DNA from: Chara braunii
Lineage: Eukaryota; Streptophyta; Charophyceae; Charales; Characeae
Reading direction: 5' to 3'
DNA: 46,397 bases
Assembly (NCBI GenBank): GCA_003427395.1
Contig: BFEA01000262.1
Span: 1,866,651 to 1,913,047, forward strand
Part shown: piece after piece, positions 20,601 to 32,560 of the stretch
Position numbering within the stretch: position 1 is the stretch's first letter
Layout of the letters: each line of letters starts with the position of its first letter
Program-made: the position numbers and the translations under genes
Notes under the pieces: generated by a model
Told to the model about the DNA's origin: nothing
The model's input: the letters and a program-made list of their open reading frames with translations, nothing else
Database searches by the model: none

Positions 20601-22480
20601 ACACAGGCCTATCACGGCCTGAACCTGGCCTCCACGGTTGAAGGGAACCTGCTTCCCTTCAACTTGACACTCTTCTCTTCATACCCTGAGTATCTACTGC
20701 AACCAAACCTGAGGCGGCACAACTGAGTGCACAGGTTGTCACATCTATACCTACCCTCCGCTAACCGACTACCCTGCCTGTCCAACCAGGCCGCTGTGCG
20801 CAGTCTCCCATCCTTCATCTCCGCCAGGGCACCGGGAGCCGCCCACGTTTCTGCGAACAAGGGCATGCCTGCCCCTTTGTCCCCCTGGAGCACTCATTTC
20901 CGCCAGTCGGCCCGGATTTGTCTTCTTTTTTCTTTCATAAAACATTTACATTTCGTTTCACTTGGAGTTATCCATTCCATCCTGCATGGTTTAGCTTAAC
21001 GGAGGCACTCTGATTGATTGATGATAATTGCTAGGTTTATAGATTGTTGTACCCGTTTTTGGGCACTTGAGATCCTCATAATTACATTTCCAATAAAAAG
21101 TTTCGGTGGGACAGGGGCCATAAGCCAGCTCTGTCTTTAGCAAGGACCTGAACAGTCTCTCAGCCTGTGGTTCTGACAAGTCCTGCCCCTGGAACCTTCT
21201 CCCATTTCTATTGAACTAAATGACCCACATCATGATGTCCTTTCCCATCTGTTGCCATGTATACACAGCCGTTGCTGGCGGAGTCACCGTGGCTGAGAAA
21301 ACCCTGCAGGACTCACATCATTCGCTGTGGGGACTCTCCTGTTGGACATTTTTTCCCAGTGGTTGAACCACCAGTTCCACCATTTCCTGGACCATGGGCA
21401 GTCCCACCACATGTGCCTCATTGTCTTGACTGGCCATGAGCATCTGTCACACTCCGGGCGAACATGCGTGCCCCTGTTGTTGAGCCACTTTGCCATTTGT
21501 GCTGCCAGGTGTGATTGAAGCCAGAGCAATGAGGCAATTTTTTGAGACGGCATTAAATTTTCTGCAAGTTGATGCCACAAGCAGACCAGCTGGTCCTCCG
21601 TGGGGATTGGCAAGAATAGCTGTGATCTTTTAGTGAGGGATTAATTTATCAAGCACCGTACTCCGCTTCGATCGCTGTTTGATGGCCAAGGATGGATTCG
21701 GGTTGCATAAGTCGGCCAAGGATGGATTGAGGTTACATAAGTTTTTGACCACCTCGCTTCCCACCTTCCAGCCCCACATCTTTCAATCAATTCTGAGAGA
21801 GTAAACGGGAACTTCCCCCGCTACCACTTTGTAACTCAGAGGTGCCCACAAGCCGACCAGCTGGTCCTCCGTGGGGACTGGCAAGAATGGCTGTGCTCTT
21901 TTTTAGCGAGGGATTAGTTTATCAAGCAGCTTACTCCGCTTCGATCGCCGTTTGATGGCCAAGGATGGATTCAGGTTACATAAGTCGACCAAGGATGGAT
22001 TCAGGTTACGTAAGTCTTTGACCACCTCGCTTCCCACCTTCCAGCCCCACATCTTTGGATCAATTCTGAGAGACTAAACCAGGGCTTCCCCCCTTAGGCT
22101 ACCACTTTGTAACTCACGGGCGCTTGCCTACACCCCGTAGACCTCAAACTTACTGACTTCCTGAAGACCACCCAGTCCCTGGTGAGAGACTGACTGAGAG
22201 TGTTCCAAGGCGACATTCACTAATCCTGTGCTGACGAATTCCTCCAACTGGCATCTGCCACTTTCATCATCCTCCCAGTTTTCAGTTGAAAATATCTGCG
22301 CTCCTCTTTCCCTGTGGTTCTCATAAACCAGGTAAAATATCTGCGCTCCTCTTTCCCTGTGGTTCCTTGAAACCAGGTGACTGAATAAAAGCTTCCACTC
22401 TCTCTTCTTGAGCAGGTAGGCGGCCCAGCTTCTCTCTCAAATACTCTGCAGAATGCTATTGGTTTGTGACATCATCCCAC
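20600..22480 (-). pseudogene. Third LINE fragment with zinc-binding (zf-RVT) domain
   Basis: On the minus strand 21613-21284 encodes CDRCSWPVKTMRHMWWDCPW, followed by a Trp-rich segment. This is the C-x2-C ... H-x4-C pattern of the reverse-transcriptase-associated zinc-binding domain found downstream of RT in plant LINEs. Upstream minus-strand pieces in 22480-21650 (EYLREKLGRLLAQEERVEAF; GAGRWEARWSK) and downstream pieces in 21180-20612 (SEPQAERLFRSLL; LQGDKGAGMPLFAETW) appear to belong to the same protein, broken by stops. No catalytic RT block remains. Confidence 0.65.
21580..22110. repeat. Tandem duplication, period 271 bp, inside the LINE fragment
   Basis: Both units contain 'gaccagctggtcctccgtgg' (21584 and 21855), 'ttactccgcttcgatcgc' and 'accacctcgcttcccacc'. 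Within each, an inner 24-bp motif 'ccaaggatggatt' occurs twice. A separate duplication of about 44 bp (aaaatatctgcgctcctc) lies at 22289 and 22333. Confidence 0.85.
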
Positions 22481-22639
22481 AAGTCGCCTATCTTGGCCAC
22501 CGCTCTCTACACCCACTTCTGTTAGAATGCCCCGGGAGTAGAAGCCGCTGAGAAGGGGAATCCTTCACGTCCACGATCAAACTCTTTTCAATCAGAGGTT
22601 GGGCTTTCACTTCCTCCTTGGACCTGGGCTGCTCACACA

Positions 22640-23430
22640 CGCAATCATCCTCGCTTATGCCATGTGGACTGATTGCCCCGATCCGAACGGGCGTCGACTT
22701 CCCGTATCCTCGCCACGCCCGTTCCCGTATAACGAGGAAAGGACACACGTATGTGGGTGGGACGTACAGGAAGTCCTCGCCAAGATCGGTGGGCGCTACT
22801 ATTTTCCTCTCGAAACAAGGTGCTCATGATTCGTAGGTGCTGGTTTTTACATTATTGAGGTGCTGGTTTTGTCATTATTGATACCCACTTTCCCCCGTAC
22901 TCATTGTTATTGCCTTTTAACGAGGTAATTGTCATCCTGTGGACGGTGGTGGTACCTCGTTGGCCGAACACTTTGTGTAGCTATTTTTGCACCAAGCATT
23001 ATCGGGAAAAGGGCTTCCACTATCGGACATGCGGCGAGGACGCTACACAAGGAATGAGCGATCATTGGGCTGAAGCCATCCACACCAGATTCCGAGCTCT
23101 GTAACGAACGACACTGGGACTTAATTTGAAAATTAGATCACACATGCGTACCCCCGCCTTTCCGTTCGAAAAGACGTTGAGTAGCCCGCATGGAAGTTCA
23201 AAGATACTTTTTTGATTAAATGAATGTTTGAAAGCAATGTGCACTATTTCTTTCCCGCGCAGCTATGGCCATTTCTCACTAAATTGGAACTACATGAGGG
23301 ATTTCAGTTTCGTCTGTGTCCCAACGCTCTTCTTTCCCAAAGATCCTCGGCACACCCCATTTTGCTGTCCTTTGAGGCCCTGTTTCGCATTTTTACTACT
23401 CTGACTGGAAGATAGCATAGGGCGTGAGGT
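22640..23430 (+). repeat. 5' LTR of the gypsy element
   Basis: Starts at CGCAATCATCC (TGCAATCATCC in the 3' LTR) and ends just before the PBS. Shared landmarks with the 3' LTR include 'ccgttcgaaaagacgt', 'agatacttttttgatta', 'agctatggccatttctcac' and 'gggcgtgaggttg'. Confidence 0.85.
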
Positions 23431-23443
23431 TGGTATCGGAGCC
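23431..23443 (+). other. Primer binding site, tRNA-iMet type
   Basis: TGGTATCGGAGCC directly follows the 5' LTR. It differs by one base from the canonical TGGTATCAGAGCC and fixes the LTR end and element orientation. Confidence 0.85.
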
Positions 23444-23555
23444 GACACGTGTCGGTTATGGTGATAGTGAGACGAGCTAGAGAGAGGACGAGCACCCTTT
23501 TGAACGGATTGAACAAGTCCTCCCGCCATTAGCGGAGGCAAGACAAGAAACAACC

Positions 23556-24700
23556 ATGGCCAACGCTAATATGCCTGCCCCTCCAGTAATGGTAAGCATC
23601 CTAACCACCTTTCCATTCTGTCCCAATCACACTCATCCCGAGGCATGGCTCGAAGCTGTGGAGGCACATGGTTATGCTGAGGTTGATCTTCCTCGAGTCA
23701 TCACCTTGCTTGTAAGAAACACTGCCCACGATTGAACGTGATAGATGAGTAGATTGGGCTATGTTAAAAAAACCTTCTTAGCAAGATTTGATGAGATAAG
23801 CGAGGACGCTGCCTGGTTTGTATTGAAACGCGCCCTCAAGAACCAAGAGAACTGTTAACAGACTTTGTGGATAGATTTCAAATAGCTTTGGATAAGTCTG
23901 AATGGGAAGAAAACGTTGCTCGAGACTGGTTCATAGATCATCTTCGCAATCTTATTTTGAAGGTAAAACTAAATAAGAAAGTTTCGCCCAAAACAACTCA
24001 ACTACCGACAATCATTGCCAAGGCACTCGAGTTGGGTTTACAAGATACGAGCAAGTACATAGATCGGGGCGAGGAAGATATAGCTGATTCGATAGAAGAC
24101 GCGACTGCGAAATGACGATCTTGGCTAAGATCAATTGGGCGGTTTTATCACCGCCACGATCTCGAAATTCCAGGCGGGCCATCACCGAGTCGTGTCCTTC
24201 GTACTTCCCCTTTTGTCGTCTCTCCTCCCCCCTCTCCTCCTTCCAAAACCGTCCCTGTTACCATAGTCTTACCTCAGTCGTCAACACAAGTGCCCATCAC
24301 CAACTTGCATCTAGCTCATATGATTCATACGCCCACTTCCTGACAATCGGAATGGATGAATCACTTAATACAGACTGTAGACTTCATTGATGGATTGATT
24401 GGAGCAAGTTTTGCGGAAACTGATTAGTGCAAGCTAAAAAATGGCACTTGCCAATCCTTCTCCTTCATACCCCGTATTGCATGCCCCTTTGATACAAACC
24501 CAAGCTGCTCTCCCTCCTACCCTTGTACCTCGCCAAGTTGTCGTTCTTCCTGGTAGAGTTGAGTGTTATACCTGCAAGTAGCCCGAACACTTCGCCCGAG
24601 ACTACCCCGTTCCGAAACGGAATCAACCTTCTTTTGCGACGTCGCTTGTGGCCATCAATCAAGGACGGGTAGCTATGCTACTCAAAGGAACATGTGAACC
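23556..24700 (+). pseudogene. Gypsy gag remnant
   Basis: ATG 23556 opens a frame (MANANMPAPP...) that stops after about 59 codons. Gag-like sequence continues in other frames, including 23867-24115 (DRFQIALDKSEWEENVARDWFIDHL). Near 24565-24620 lies a damaged CCHC zinc knuckle: C-Y-T-C then H and F-A-R-D, with a stop inside and Tyr where the last Cys should be. Gag normally forms the particle and the knuckle binds element RNA; this copy cannot make it. Confidence 0.7.
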
Positions 24701-24719
24701 AGGAAAGAGTTCCCCTTCT

Positions 24720-27700
24720 CAACTTTCTCTTTGCCTACAGAAATGACTGCGTCGACTTCAGGGGCTTCCTTTGAAGTTGCAGATGCCGTCGATCCAACCG
24801 AGTACCTCCAGTTGGTAGTTTTAATTGGAGCTATTCGGCTTGGTAAAGATGAGCTTGAATCGGTGGAATGCGATTCGAAACCCGGTCCTCAGTTCAAGAC
24901 ATTGGAGATCAATGTCTTGCTAACATTAAAAATATTAGATATCCAAGTCTTTGCTCTGGTTGGTCATCTCCCAATCATCTCCGAGACTGCATACTATAAG
25001 CTGCTTCAACAATGTCAAAAAAAACTGAAGCAATTTACCTATCCGTGTGTCCAAAAAATGCTAAAGAAGAATGAAGAGATGGCGGAAGTATTTGAAACCA
25101 CCTGTGTGGCAACGATTGCGTATGCAAAAAAAAATCACTTTATCTGTGTTTGACCAATACTATGGAAAAATGCTGAATGTGATTGCTAGGTGTGGGGAAA
25201 GTCATTCAATGCCTGAATCGATACCAGATCATCCGTCGTGGCGGTGTCATTTGATACGGCTCGAAAGACCGGATGATTAAATTCCATTCTCCCTCTATCA
25301 AGGAAGGACAATTATGTCTCGACTAATGAAGAAGCCATGAACATCGTAGGGATGATTGAAAATGTGGCATCAAGGTGGGACGCGTGCATGTGTTACTAAA
25401 TGCGAAGTAATTGATCTGCAATTGTATTCTGTATTGTTAGGATTGCCCTCGGCTGTGGTTGTCGACGCACGGTTGCATTTTGGTTCTAAACAACTTATTC
25501 TTACCCACACTGGAGGAAAAACACATATTGTTGCCTTGTGCATTTCCATTTTTCTCCTGAGAAAACCCATTGGGAAGATAGGTAAAGCGGTACGGGTAGG
25601 AATGATCGGGACAGAGTACAAGGATGATCAGAGGAAAGCGTCGGTGAATCTGTCCCTTCTGAGGAAGGTGATTATGATGAGAGAGATTACGCGAAGCTTT
25701 TGGATCATATGCCAACTGAAGAAGAGTGGAACAAGTGGTTTGACTCTTTGTATAGGAAGCGAAAGGAGTTCAAGATGGTTTCGCGATTTGTGCACTCTTT
25801 TGTTTGAACACTGAGGATACTAAGTCTTAACTCTGCTCCCTCCCCTTTGTTGTCCTTTCTCACTCTTACGGAGACTGGGATCCATATGACCTCTTTCCTC
25901 AGAGAACCAATACTGCGGATAGCAGATATGATTGGCCTTTTGGAACCCCCTCGCACTTCGTACGCGGGTGCACTTTTTCTCCGAAGGAGATACCACCGAA
26001 TGGCGCAATATCTTGATCTTTTTGCCCCTTTGCCTCGACCTTCGCTCATGAAAAACGCAATGGTGGTTTGAAAATGGAAGCAGCAAAGGCACCAATTGGT
26101 GAAGTTCCGGACCTGATGGAAGAAATTGTGGAACTATCGGGATTGAATATTACGTAAAGTATCTCTGATCTAAAGATTGATACTGAAGGAAAGGACATTG
26201 AAATGATCAGTCTAGCAGAGTCATAAATGCTTGCCATTGTGTTCTCAGTCAGAACCAACAGTTCAACCTCGATCCGACCCGGTAATTTCGGTATTAATCC
26301 TACGGTCAGTGTCGTCTCACATTCCTAAAGAAATAGGAAAGCTTTTGAAAGACACATTGCATGAATACGTTGTAGTATTGAGCGTGCATGATCACGACAT
26401 TAGTATGATGAATGTAATGGAGCACAAAATTAATACGGGGAACCATCTGACGATTAGCTGCACTCCGTATCAATACTCCCAGGCGCAACGACTTGCCGTG
26501 TTCCAAAGAGTCAAGGAATTTGAAGCTAATGGGTGGATTGAACCCGCAATTGGGCCTTGGTCATTTTCGGTCGTGATTGTACCAAAGAAGACTGGAGGAA
26601 TTTGGATCTGTATTGATCACCGAAAATTGAACGATATCACAATTAGAGATGTTTACCCTCTTCCTTGGATTGATGAACTATTGGATGCTTTATAAAGTGC
26701 GTGCAATTTTTCAGCAAGTTTGATGTCTGCCATGGTTTCCATCACCTTCTCGTCAAAAAGGAAGACCACCCGAAAACGGCCTTCGTCCTTTTTGAAGGGA
26801 CTTGGCAATGAATTCGATGCCCGATGGGTATTTGCAATGCCCCAACTATGTTTCATCATGCAATGAACATGGCATCCCAGAACTTCGTGCGAAAAACGCA
26901 GTTGGCGCAAAGCATTGCTAATTGTTGTGTGATTGTATACATATGGATGATATTCTGGTGTAGTCAATCACCTACGAAGGGCATGTACAACACATTGAGT
27001 GGACATTGCACACGTTTAAAGACGCAGGTTTTAAGGGTGCTCTCAAGAAATGTTAGTTCTTCCTCACAAAGTTCTCCTTTCCGGGCCATGTGGTTATTGA
27101 TAAGGGATTGCAGCCGGAACCTCAAAAGGTGGAAGTTGTGAGGGACGTGCTGGTTCCCATGTCGCTTACGCAAGTTTGTGCGTTCTTGCGACTGGCCTTG
27201 TATTACCGAAGGTTTATCAAGGGATTTCGACAGTTGTGGGATCCCTCACAGACCTCATGAAAAAAGATCAGCCACTGATTTGGACTCCCCAGTGTGATCA
27301 CGCATTTCGAGAACTCAAGGTGGCTTTGATTTCGACCCTTGTCCTTATAAGGTCGGACCCAGAGAAACCTTTTTTTCTCATCAATGATTGGCAACCTGAT
27401 GTGATCCCAGTGATTTTGCCCCAGGTGGGACTGGATGGATTGCAACACGTTGTAGAATATGTCAGCGGGGGAATGCCTTGCTGCATTGTGGGGAACTACT
27501 CTATGCCAGCGGGGGAATGCTTTGTTGCATTGTAGGGAATCAGTTATTTTCGAGCGTTCTTGTAGATCCGAAAGTTCGCATTGGTTATCGATCATGAGCC
27601 ACTTTTGGCCTTGAAGAAGTCGAAGGATTACCCGAGATGATGGGACAATGGGCGATCTCACCACCGACGTCCCAAACAACATGGAAATGACGACGGATTG

Positions 27701-29430
27701 AGACGTCTACATCGACCTGATAGAGTTCATGCAAGTGAAAAAATAACCCCGTGGAGAGATCCAGAACAAAAGGGTGAGCCCAAGTACGGTGAGGTGGAGA
27801 TCTTTCAGAAGGTTTGAATCTTCACTCAAGAGTGATGGCTGCCCCTTCTCTCCCTGAACATTCCTCTCCCCTCTCAAATTCCTGACCCTTCTTCTCAGAT
27901 CGTCCAAATAAATTTTGATATTTTTGCACATGCGTTTCACGAGTTTACGAAGTAGATTTTTCCCCACATGAGTGTGGATTCGGTGATTGGGTAGATTGCA
28001 CCACTTGCGTCAATCGTGCGCATGACGCATATATTCGATATTGAGTGGTTTGTAAAGAATGGAGGTGGCCACTCTGTCGCATGGATAAGCTTCCTATGGA
28101 AACTCGATTTGAAGCTGCCAGAACTGACGAACCCAAATATGATGAGAAATTTCGACGAGCGAAAGTTTGGATGAATAAAATCCTGTTGGCTAAATTAGTT
28201 GGCAAATTGCTGGATAGCCATGCAAAGTATGAGAAACGTTGGGCAACTGAGAGATCCCGGGACTACCTATGGATCAACGCCCATCTAGAAAAGCGAAAAA
28301 TAGACGGATCGGGATTACGGTTGACGGTTCCATTCCCGTTTCAAGACTACGATTGGGCCTGATCTGCTCACGAGGAGTAGGCCGCTCACTTTGCGATATG
28401 TGTCACGAAAGTAACTATTGATCGAAATAGATGGTTATGATATAATATTCATAAAGATATGAGATATGTGGCCGGTCACTGCCTAGTTAGTGCCGCAGTT
28501 CGGACAAAAGTAGATCGTGCTTTTAAGTGTGTCAGCATGGATATGACGAATATCGACGTGCCACCTAGGCCTAACCATTGCAAATGTTCGATTTTATTGG
28601 TTTTAATTGATCATTTTTCCAAATTCATAGAGGTATATCCGTGCAAAACGAGTAAGGTTTTGGAAATAGCTACCTACATCAACCTAATTGATCATTTTTC
28701 GAAATAAATAGAGGTTTATTTCGTGCAAAACGCGTAAGGCCTCGAAAATAGCTACCTACATCGACCGATTTCTCAATACCCATCTAAATACTGAAGAAAT
28801 CTTAATCGACAATGGGTTTGAAAGGCTGAAGTAGAGGAACCGTTGACACGTAGAAGCGCCGCTCTCTAACACACTGTCCTCGTGTCTCCTAGTCCTATGG
28901 ACTCGCAAAAAATGCGAATCGAATGATTAAGATTGGCCTACGATAAGACCAAGCGGCTAATGAAACGCGTCCTTGGCCCGAGAGAGTGTACTAAATGATT
29001 GGAAGTCACAAGGTCACGCCTCAGGAAACGATAGGGTTCACCCTCTTTCAGCTAGGGGCCGCCAATATTCCATGTGCAATCAACCGGGATGTCTTTGAAC
29101 CTGCCGCGCCCGGGGGAAAAGACACGTGGATGTCCCTCAAGGCTAAGGCCAAAAGGTACACTAAATTAATGGAAAAGGCAGTCCCTAGTTTGGCCTGTAA
29201 AAGACAAAGGATGACATGATTGGTCCATGGTAGGTGTGTTTGCAATTCCGAGGCTCGGAGTGGGAATGCGGGCCCTCAAATTCAGCATAAACTAGGGGAG
29301 TTGGTGCAACTATGCAAATGTGCACATGACCAGAAACGTGCTCCCAAGTTTTCTAGCTGCATCCGAGTAGTGGAACTCGACCCTACTGGGGTGAATATTG
29401 TGCGCATCACTCCTGAGACGGGAACAAGTC
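24720..29430 (+). pseudogene. Gypsy pol remnant (RT, RNase H region, integrase)
   Basis: The RT start is best preserved at 26231-26695 (RVKEFEANGWIEPAIGPWSF, VVIVPKKTGG, DHRKLNDITIRDVYPLP). After a stop come pieces of the palm: GICNAPTMFHHAMN, and at 26943 an MDD-containing block shifted out of frame, with His where the first Tyr should be and a stop just after. 27130-27300 holds YYRRFIKGFRQLWDPSQ. Integrase-like sequence spans 28459-29240 (SMDMTNIDVPPRPN, VLIDHFSKFIEVYPCKT, then TPQETIGFTLFQLG), with a C-terminal piece to about 29430. An 81-bp stretch of the integrase is tandemly duplicated (28606 and 28687). No active protease motif was recognised. Confidence 0.8.
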
Positions 29431-29802
29431 ATAGCTCTTTTCCCAACTTCCGTCATATCTTCTTCCTTCGCCCTCTTCCCTCTCTCGACTATTCTGCTCC
29501 TTCCTCATCCCTCTCTAGCAGTGATGAAAATCCTGCCCTCCGTTTTTCCGATACTACCTGCTTACAACCATCGTCACGAGTTTCGCACTTGAGCCAACCA
29601 TCTCTGACGTCTTCAACCTCGACCGACCCTCTAATTTGCCAAGTTTCTCATTCGCAACTCAACCCCGATCTATTGCGGTTTGCGTAGCTGTTCAGCAAGC
29701 AAGCTAGGTATGCAACGGAGGAAGTGACGATCGCGACGGATCGTGGTTCTACGGTGATCCTGGTGGGCCTCGACCTTCCACCATTACTGATGGGGTAAGA
29801 CT

Positions 29803-30092
29803 ATGCCTTCACCATATTCACTACAGTCACCTGTAGAAGTAAGAAAAATCAGAATCTCCGGAACCACCCAATTAGTCCCATCCATTATACCAAAGAGTTG
29901 TCAAGAAACCTTAGCTCTTCGGTGGATTCTTGAAGGTGCCTTGTGGAGACGACGTTTGACAAAAAAAAGCATAAGTTTAGATCAATCTTTATCTGCTGAA
30001 ATACAGGATGCTTCGAAAAAACAAGGATTTGCTAGAAAAGAAAGAGATCATCTTCATAAATTAGTTGAATCAAATTTTGTCAAACGTCGTTT
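29803..30092 (+). pseudogene. rps7: Mitochondrial ribosomal protein S7 gene fragment (NUMT)
   Basis: The frame reads SPVEVRKIRISGTTQLVPS, then LALRWILEGA, then LSAEIQDASKKQGFARKERDHLHKLVESN. These are conserved blocks of bacterial/organellar S7: VEVR.....G...QVP, LA.RW., and the K..R...HK..E.N C-terminal helix. The mitochondrial form fits better than the plastid form. The N-terminal third is missing and the end runs into the inverted copy at 30075. It lies inside the gypsy element, downstream of pol, so it arrived after or with that element. Confidence 0.75.
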
Positions 30093-30189
30093 CCACAAGG
30101 CGCCTTCAAGAATCCACCGAAGAGCTAAGGTTTCTTGACGACTCTTTGGTATAATGGATGAGACTAATTGGGTGGTTCCGAAGATTTTG
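29850..30189. repeat. Inverted duplication within the rps7 insert (two 115-bp arms)
   Basis: 29850-29964 and 30075-30189 are reverse complements with about six differences in 115 bp, all of them transitions. The 110-bp spacer is the normal continuation of rps7. The second arm is thus a backward copy of the gene's own coding sequence. Confidence 0.9.
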
Positions 30190-30608
30190 ACTTGACTTCT
30201 AAAATAGGTTTGACATTTTCAATCGCGTTAACAAAATGCGTGATTACATTCATAGAAGCATCGACAATTTTGCATTTTCTCGTCCTGGGCAAAGTGATGT
30301 GACGATGATTGTTGTGTTCAGCGGTGATCTGTGCGATACTGGTCTCGCTCGACGGAGCAACGTGATAGGAAGTCTAGGAGTGAGGGCGTGAGCTAGTGAA
30401 GGACTGGCGACATTGAGTGGCCACGTCAGGTGAACAAGTGGTGGGCACGGAGGGTATCGACACCTTCTCTTTGCGATCCAACACCTCGGATCCTTTGGCC
30501 TTGTTACTCCCTGCTCGTCGTCCTTCCCATCCTCCTCGTCGATGAGTCGCCTTTCCACTTTCTCTTTTCCGTCCTCGGTACAATCGCGATTGGGCTGGAT
30601 TTGTGGCA

Positions 30609-31541
30609 ATGAATTTCTGCATGTTGACCGTGAAGGCGCACTTGGCGTGCTATTACGAAAATCGAGAAGTGGTTTATTTGGACAAGATTACGCTTCTTCT
30701 AGTGCACGTGTGGTTGTCAGATACATCGAGACTTCTTGCGGGGCTCCTTTTTGGTGAGGATCCATGAGGAAGAGCAACAGTCACCAACGAGATCCTCTTC
30801 TTCACGGCGCAGATCGTTGATGATTTGCCTCTACGCATCGTCTCATTCATTCCAAGCGATCCGAATCAGACGAAGCCAATAACTTCCGAAGGGATGCTTA
30901 CACCAACGGTTATCTGGAGAAGCTGCACGGAGGACATGGGACATTTGTTGGCCCAACCCAACCCAGTCGAGTGGAACTTCCTTGATTTGGACGTGCTCTC
31001 CCTCGATAAATGTCATTTGGAAGATTTTTGGACCGTTCATCGCGAGAACAGGGAGGTACCATCTGACAAGGATCCTGAATTGATAGCGCTCCCCGACCAG
31101 CAAGAGCAAGAAGAGGAAGTCGAATCCACGACAGAAGAAGACAAAAAGGAAGAAGAAGAAGAAGAAAGAGAGGATGAGGAAAGTGAGGCAGAGGAAGATG
31201 AGCCACCAATGTTGAAGCCTAAGAAGTTAGCCCAACTCCAACACCATGAGCTACCGCCATCGAGCTCACGAGTAGCCACACCAGCGTATTCCGTGCAGAA
31301 TCCTGATTTGCCTCAAGAAGCAGCTTGTCGCCACGATGGAGTAGAATCCTCCTGTCGTCGCCGTCGGACTTGTTCACCATCTCCCTCCTTTGTCGCCCCC
31401 TCCTCGCTTCGGCCCCGTCCTCCTCCTTGCATGAGCGCTCCATCCACGTTTTGTCTTCAGCCGCCCCTCTTGATTACCTTGCCTTCTCCCCACTTCCCCA
31501 TGTCGAATTTCCCCTCGATTATCGTATCTTCGCTAGTCTAA
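30609..31541 (+). CDS. Unidentified acidic ORF in the gypsy 3' region
   Basis: From ATG 30609 one frame runs to 31541, broken only by a TGA at 30765. The first part is ordered: YENREVVYLDKITLLLVHVW, then TVTNEILFFTAQIVDDLPLRI. A conserved-looking middle (VIWRSCTEDMGHLLAQ; DLDVLSLDKCHLEDFW) follows, then a long Glu/Asp-rich run near 31095-31200. The last part is Ser/Pro-rich. It lies after integrase, where some gypsy elements carry an env-like or extra ORF. I see no signal peptide or clear membrane segment, and I cannot assign a family. Confidence 0.4.
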
Positions 31542-31599
31542 CTTTTCTATTGCCACTGTTTTGTCCACCTAGTCCACCCTAATACTACTCCATCCTTTC

Positions 31600-32073
31600 C
31601 ACTCAATATTCTTGTCTTCATTGTCACATGGAGGCAGTACAATCATATTGAGTTGTATTGCATCATCTCCGGGACCTCCCCTGGCGAGGAAGATTACGAG
31701 TCCCTGCACGATAATACCCTGGGCATGATTCTAACTCTCTACGCTGAATACCTCGCTTCCCTCCCCCGACCCAATCATTGATTCCCTCGTGTTCATCGGA
31801 TTGTCCATTTTGTCGATCTCGGTGACGAATCGTGCGATCACTTTCCCCCGCTCCCGTCGCAATGGCCCCGACCCCCTCCCTCTCCGCTCCGAGTTAACCA
31901 CAATCGAGCGGAGCATCAGGAAGTCGACAATGACCAGTGAAGAGGATCCAAATGATGACGATGTCATCTGGAAGACGACCGAACACTCGAGGTCCCATTC
32001 TCCTTTGTCTGATGCGGTGGAGGATGGTTGGCAAGACCTGATGGCAGCCGCCTCACAAGGATATTGCAATTGA
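31600..32073 (+). pseudogene. Unidentified ORF remnant in the gypsy 3' region
   Basis: Two overlapping frames appear to be one protein split by frameshifts. One reads TWRQYNHIELYCIISGTSPGEE, then TLYAEYLASLPRP and RVHRIVHFVDLGDES. The other ends EEDPNDDDVIWKTTEHSRS. The switch lies near 31860-31930. No family recognised. Confidence 0.35.
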
Positions 32074-32560
32074 AGTTGGCGTCAACATGTGCTTCTCTCT
32101 AACCCCTGACATTGTTTCAATGTGGTGGCAGGTGCTTTCCTCCACTTGTTGATATTTTGGGTTCCTCTTCTCTCCCTCATGTAAATAAGCCTTTCTGATC
32201 CTCGTGCATGCCATTAGGAGAGAGGATAATTTTGGAACCCGCTGAACGTCACATATGTGACGTACGAGCTTCTGTACTAACGAACTTTCGATGCCTTGAG
32301 TTTTGTTATTCGTGCTTTTTCGATATCTAACAGGCTTTAAGGGGTACCCTTCTTTTTGGTTAGTGGTGTGCATGGAATCAACGGCTGACGAGGCCCTCCT
32401 ACTTTTTAAGACTAGTTTTTCTTTCTGAGGACTTTTTCACTATTTCTCTTCGGTGATCCATGAATTTGCGTAGGACTTACGCGCACCTTAGTGTGTGCAT
32501 TAGGAAATTTGTTTGGCAGTTGGGAACTCCGAAGTTTGTGGCCTCGCTACCAGATGACGT

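Noticed and set aside
24720-25620. Candidate gypsy protease between gag and RT
   Set aside because: No D-T/S-G active-site motif in a convincing context. I cannot place the protease in this broken region.
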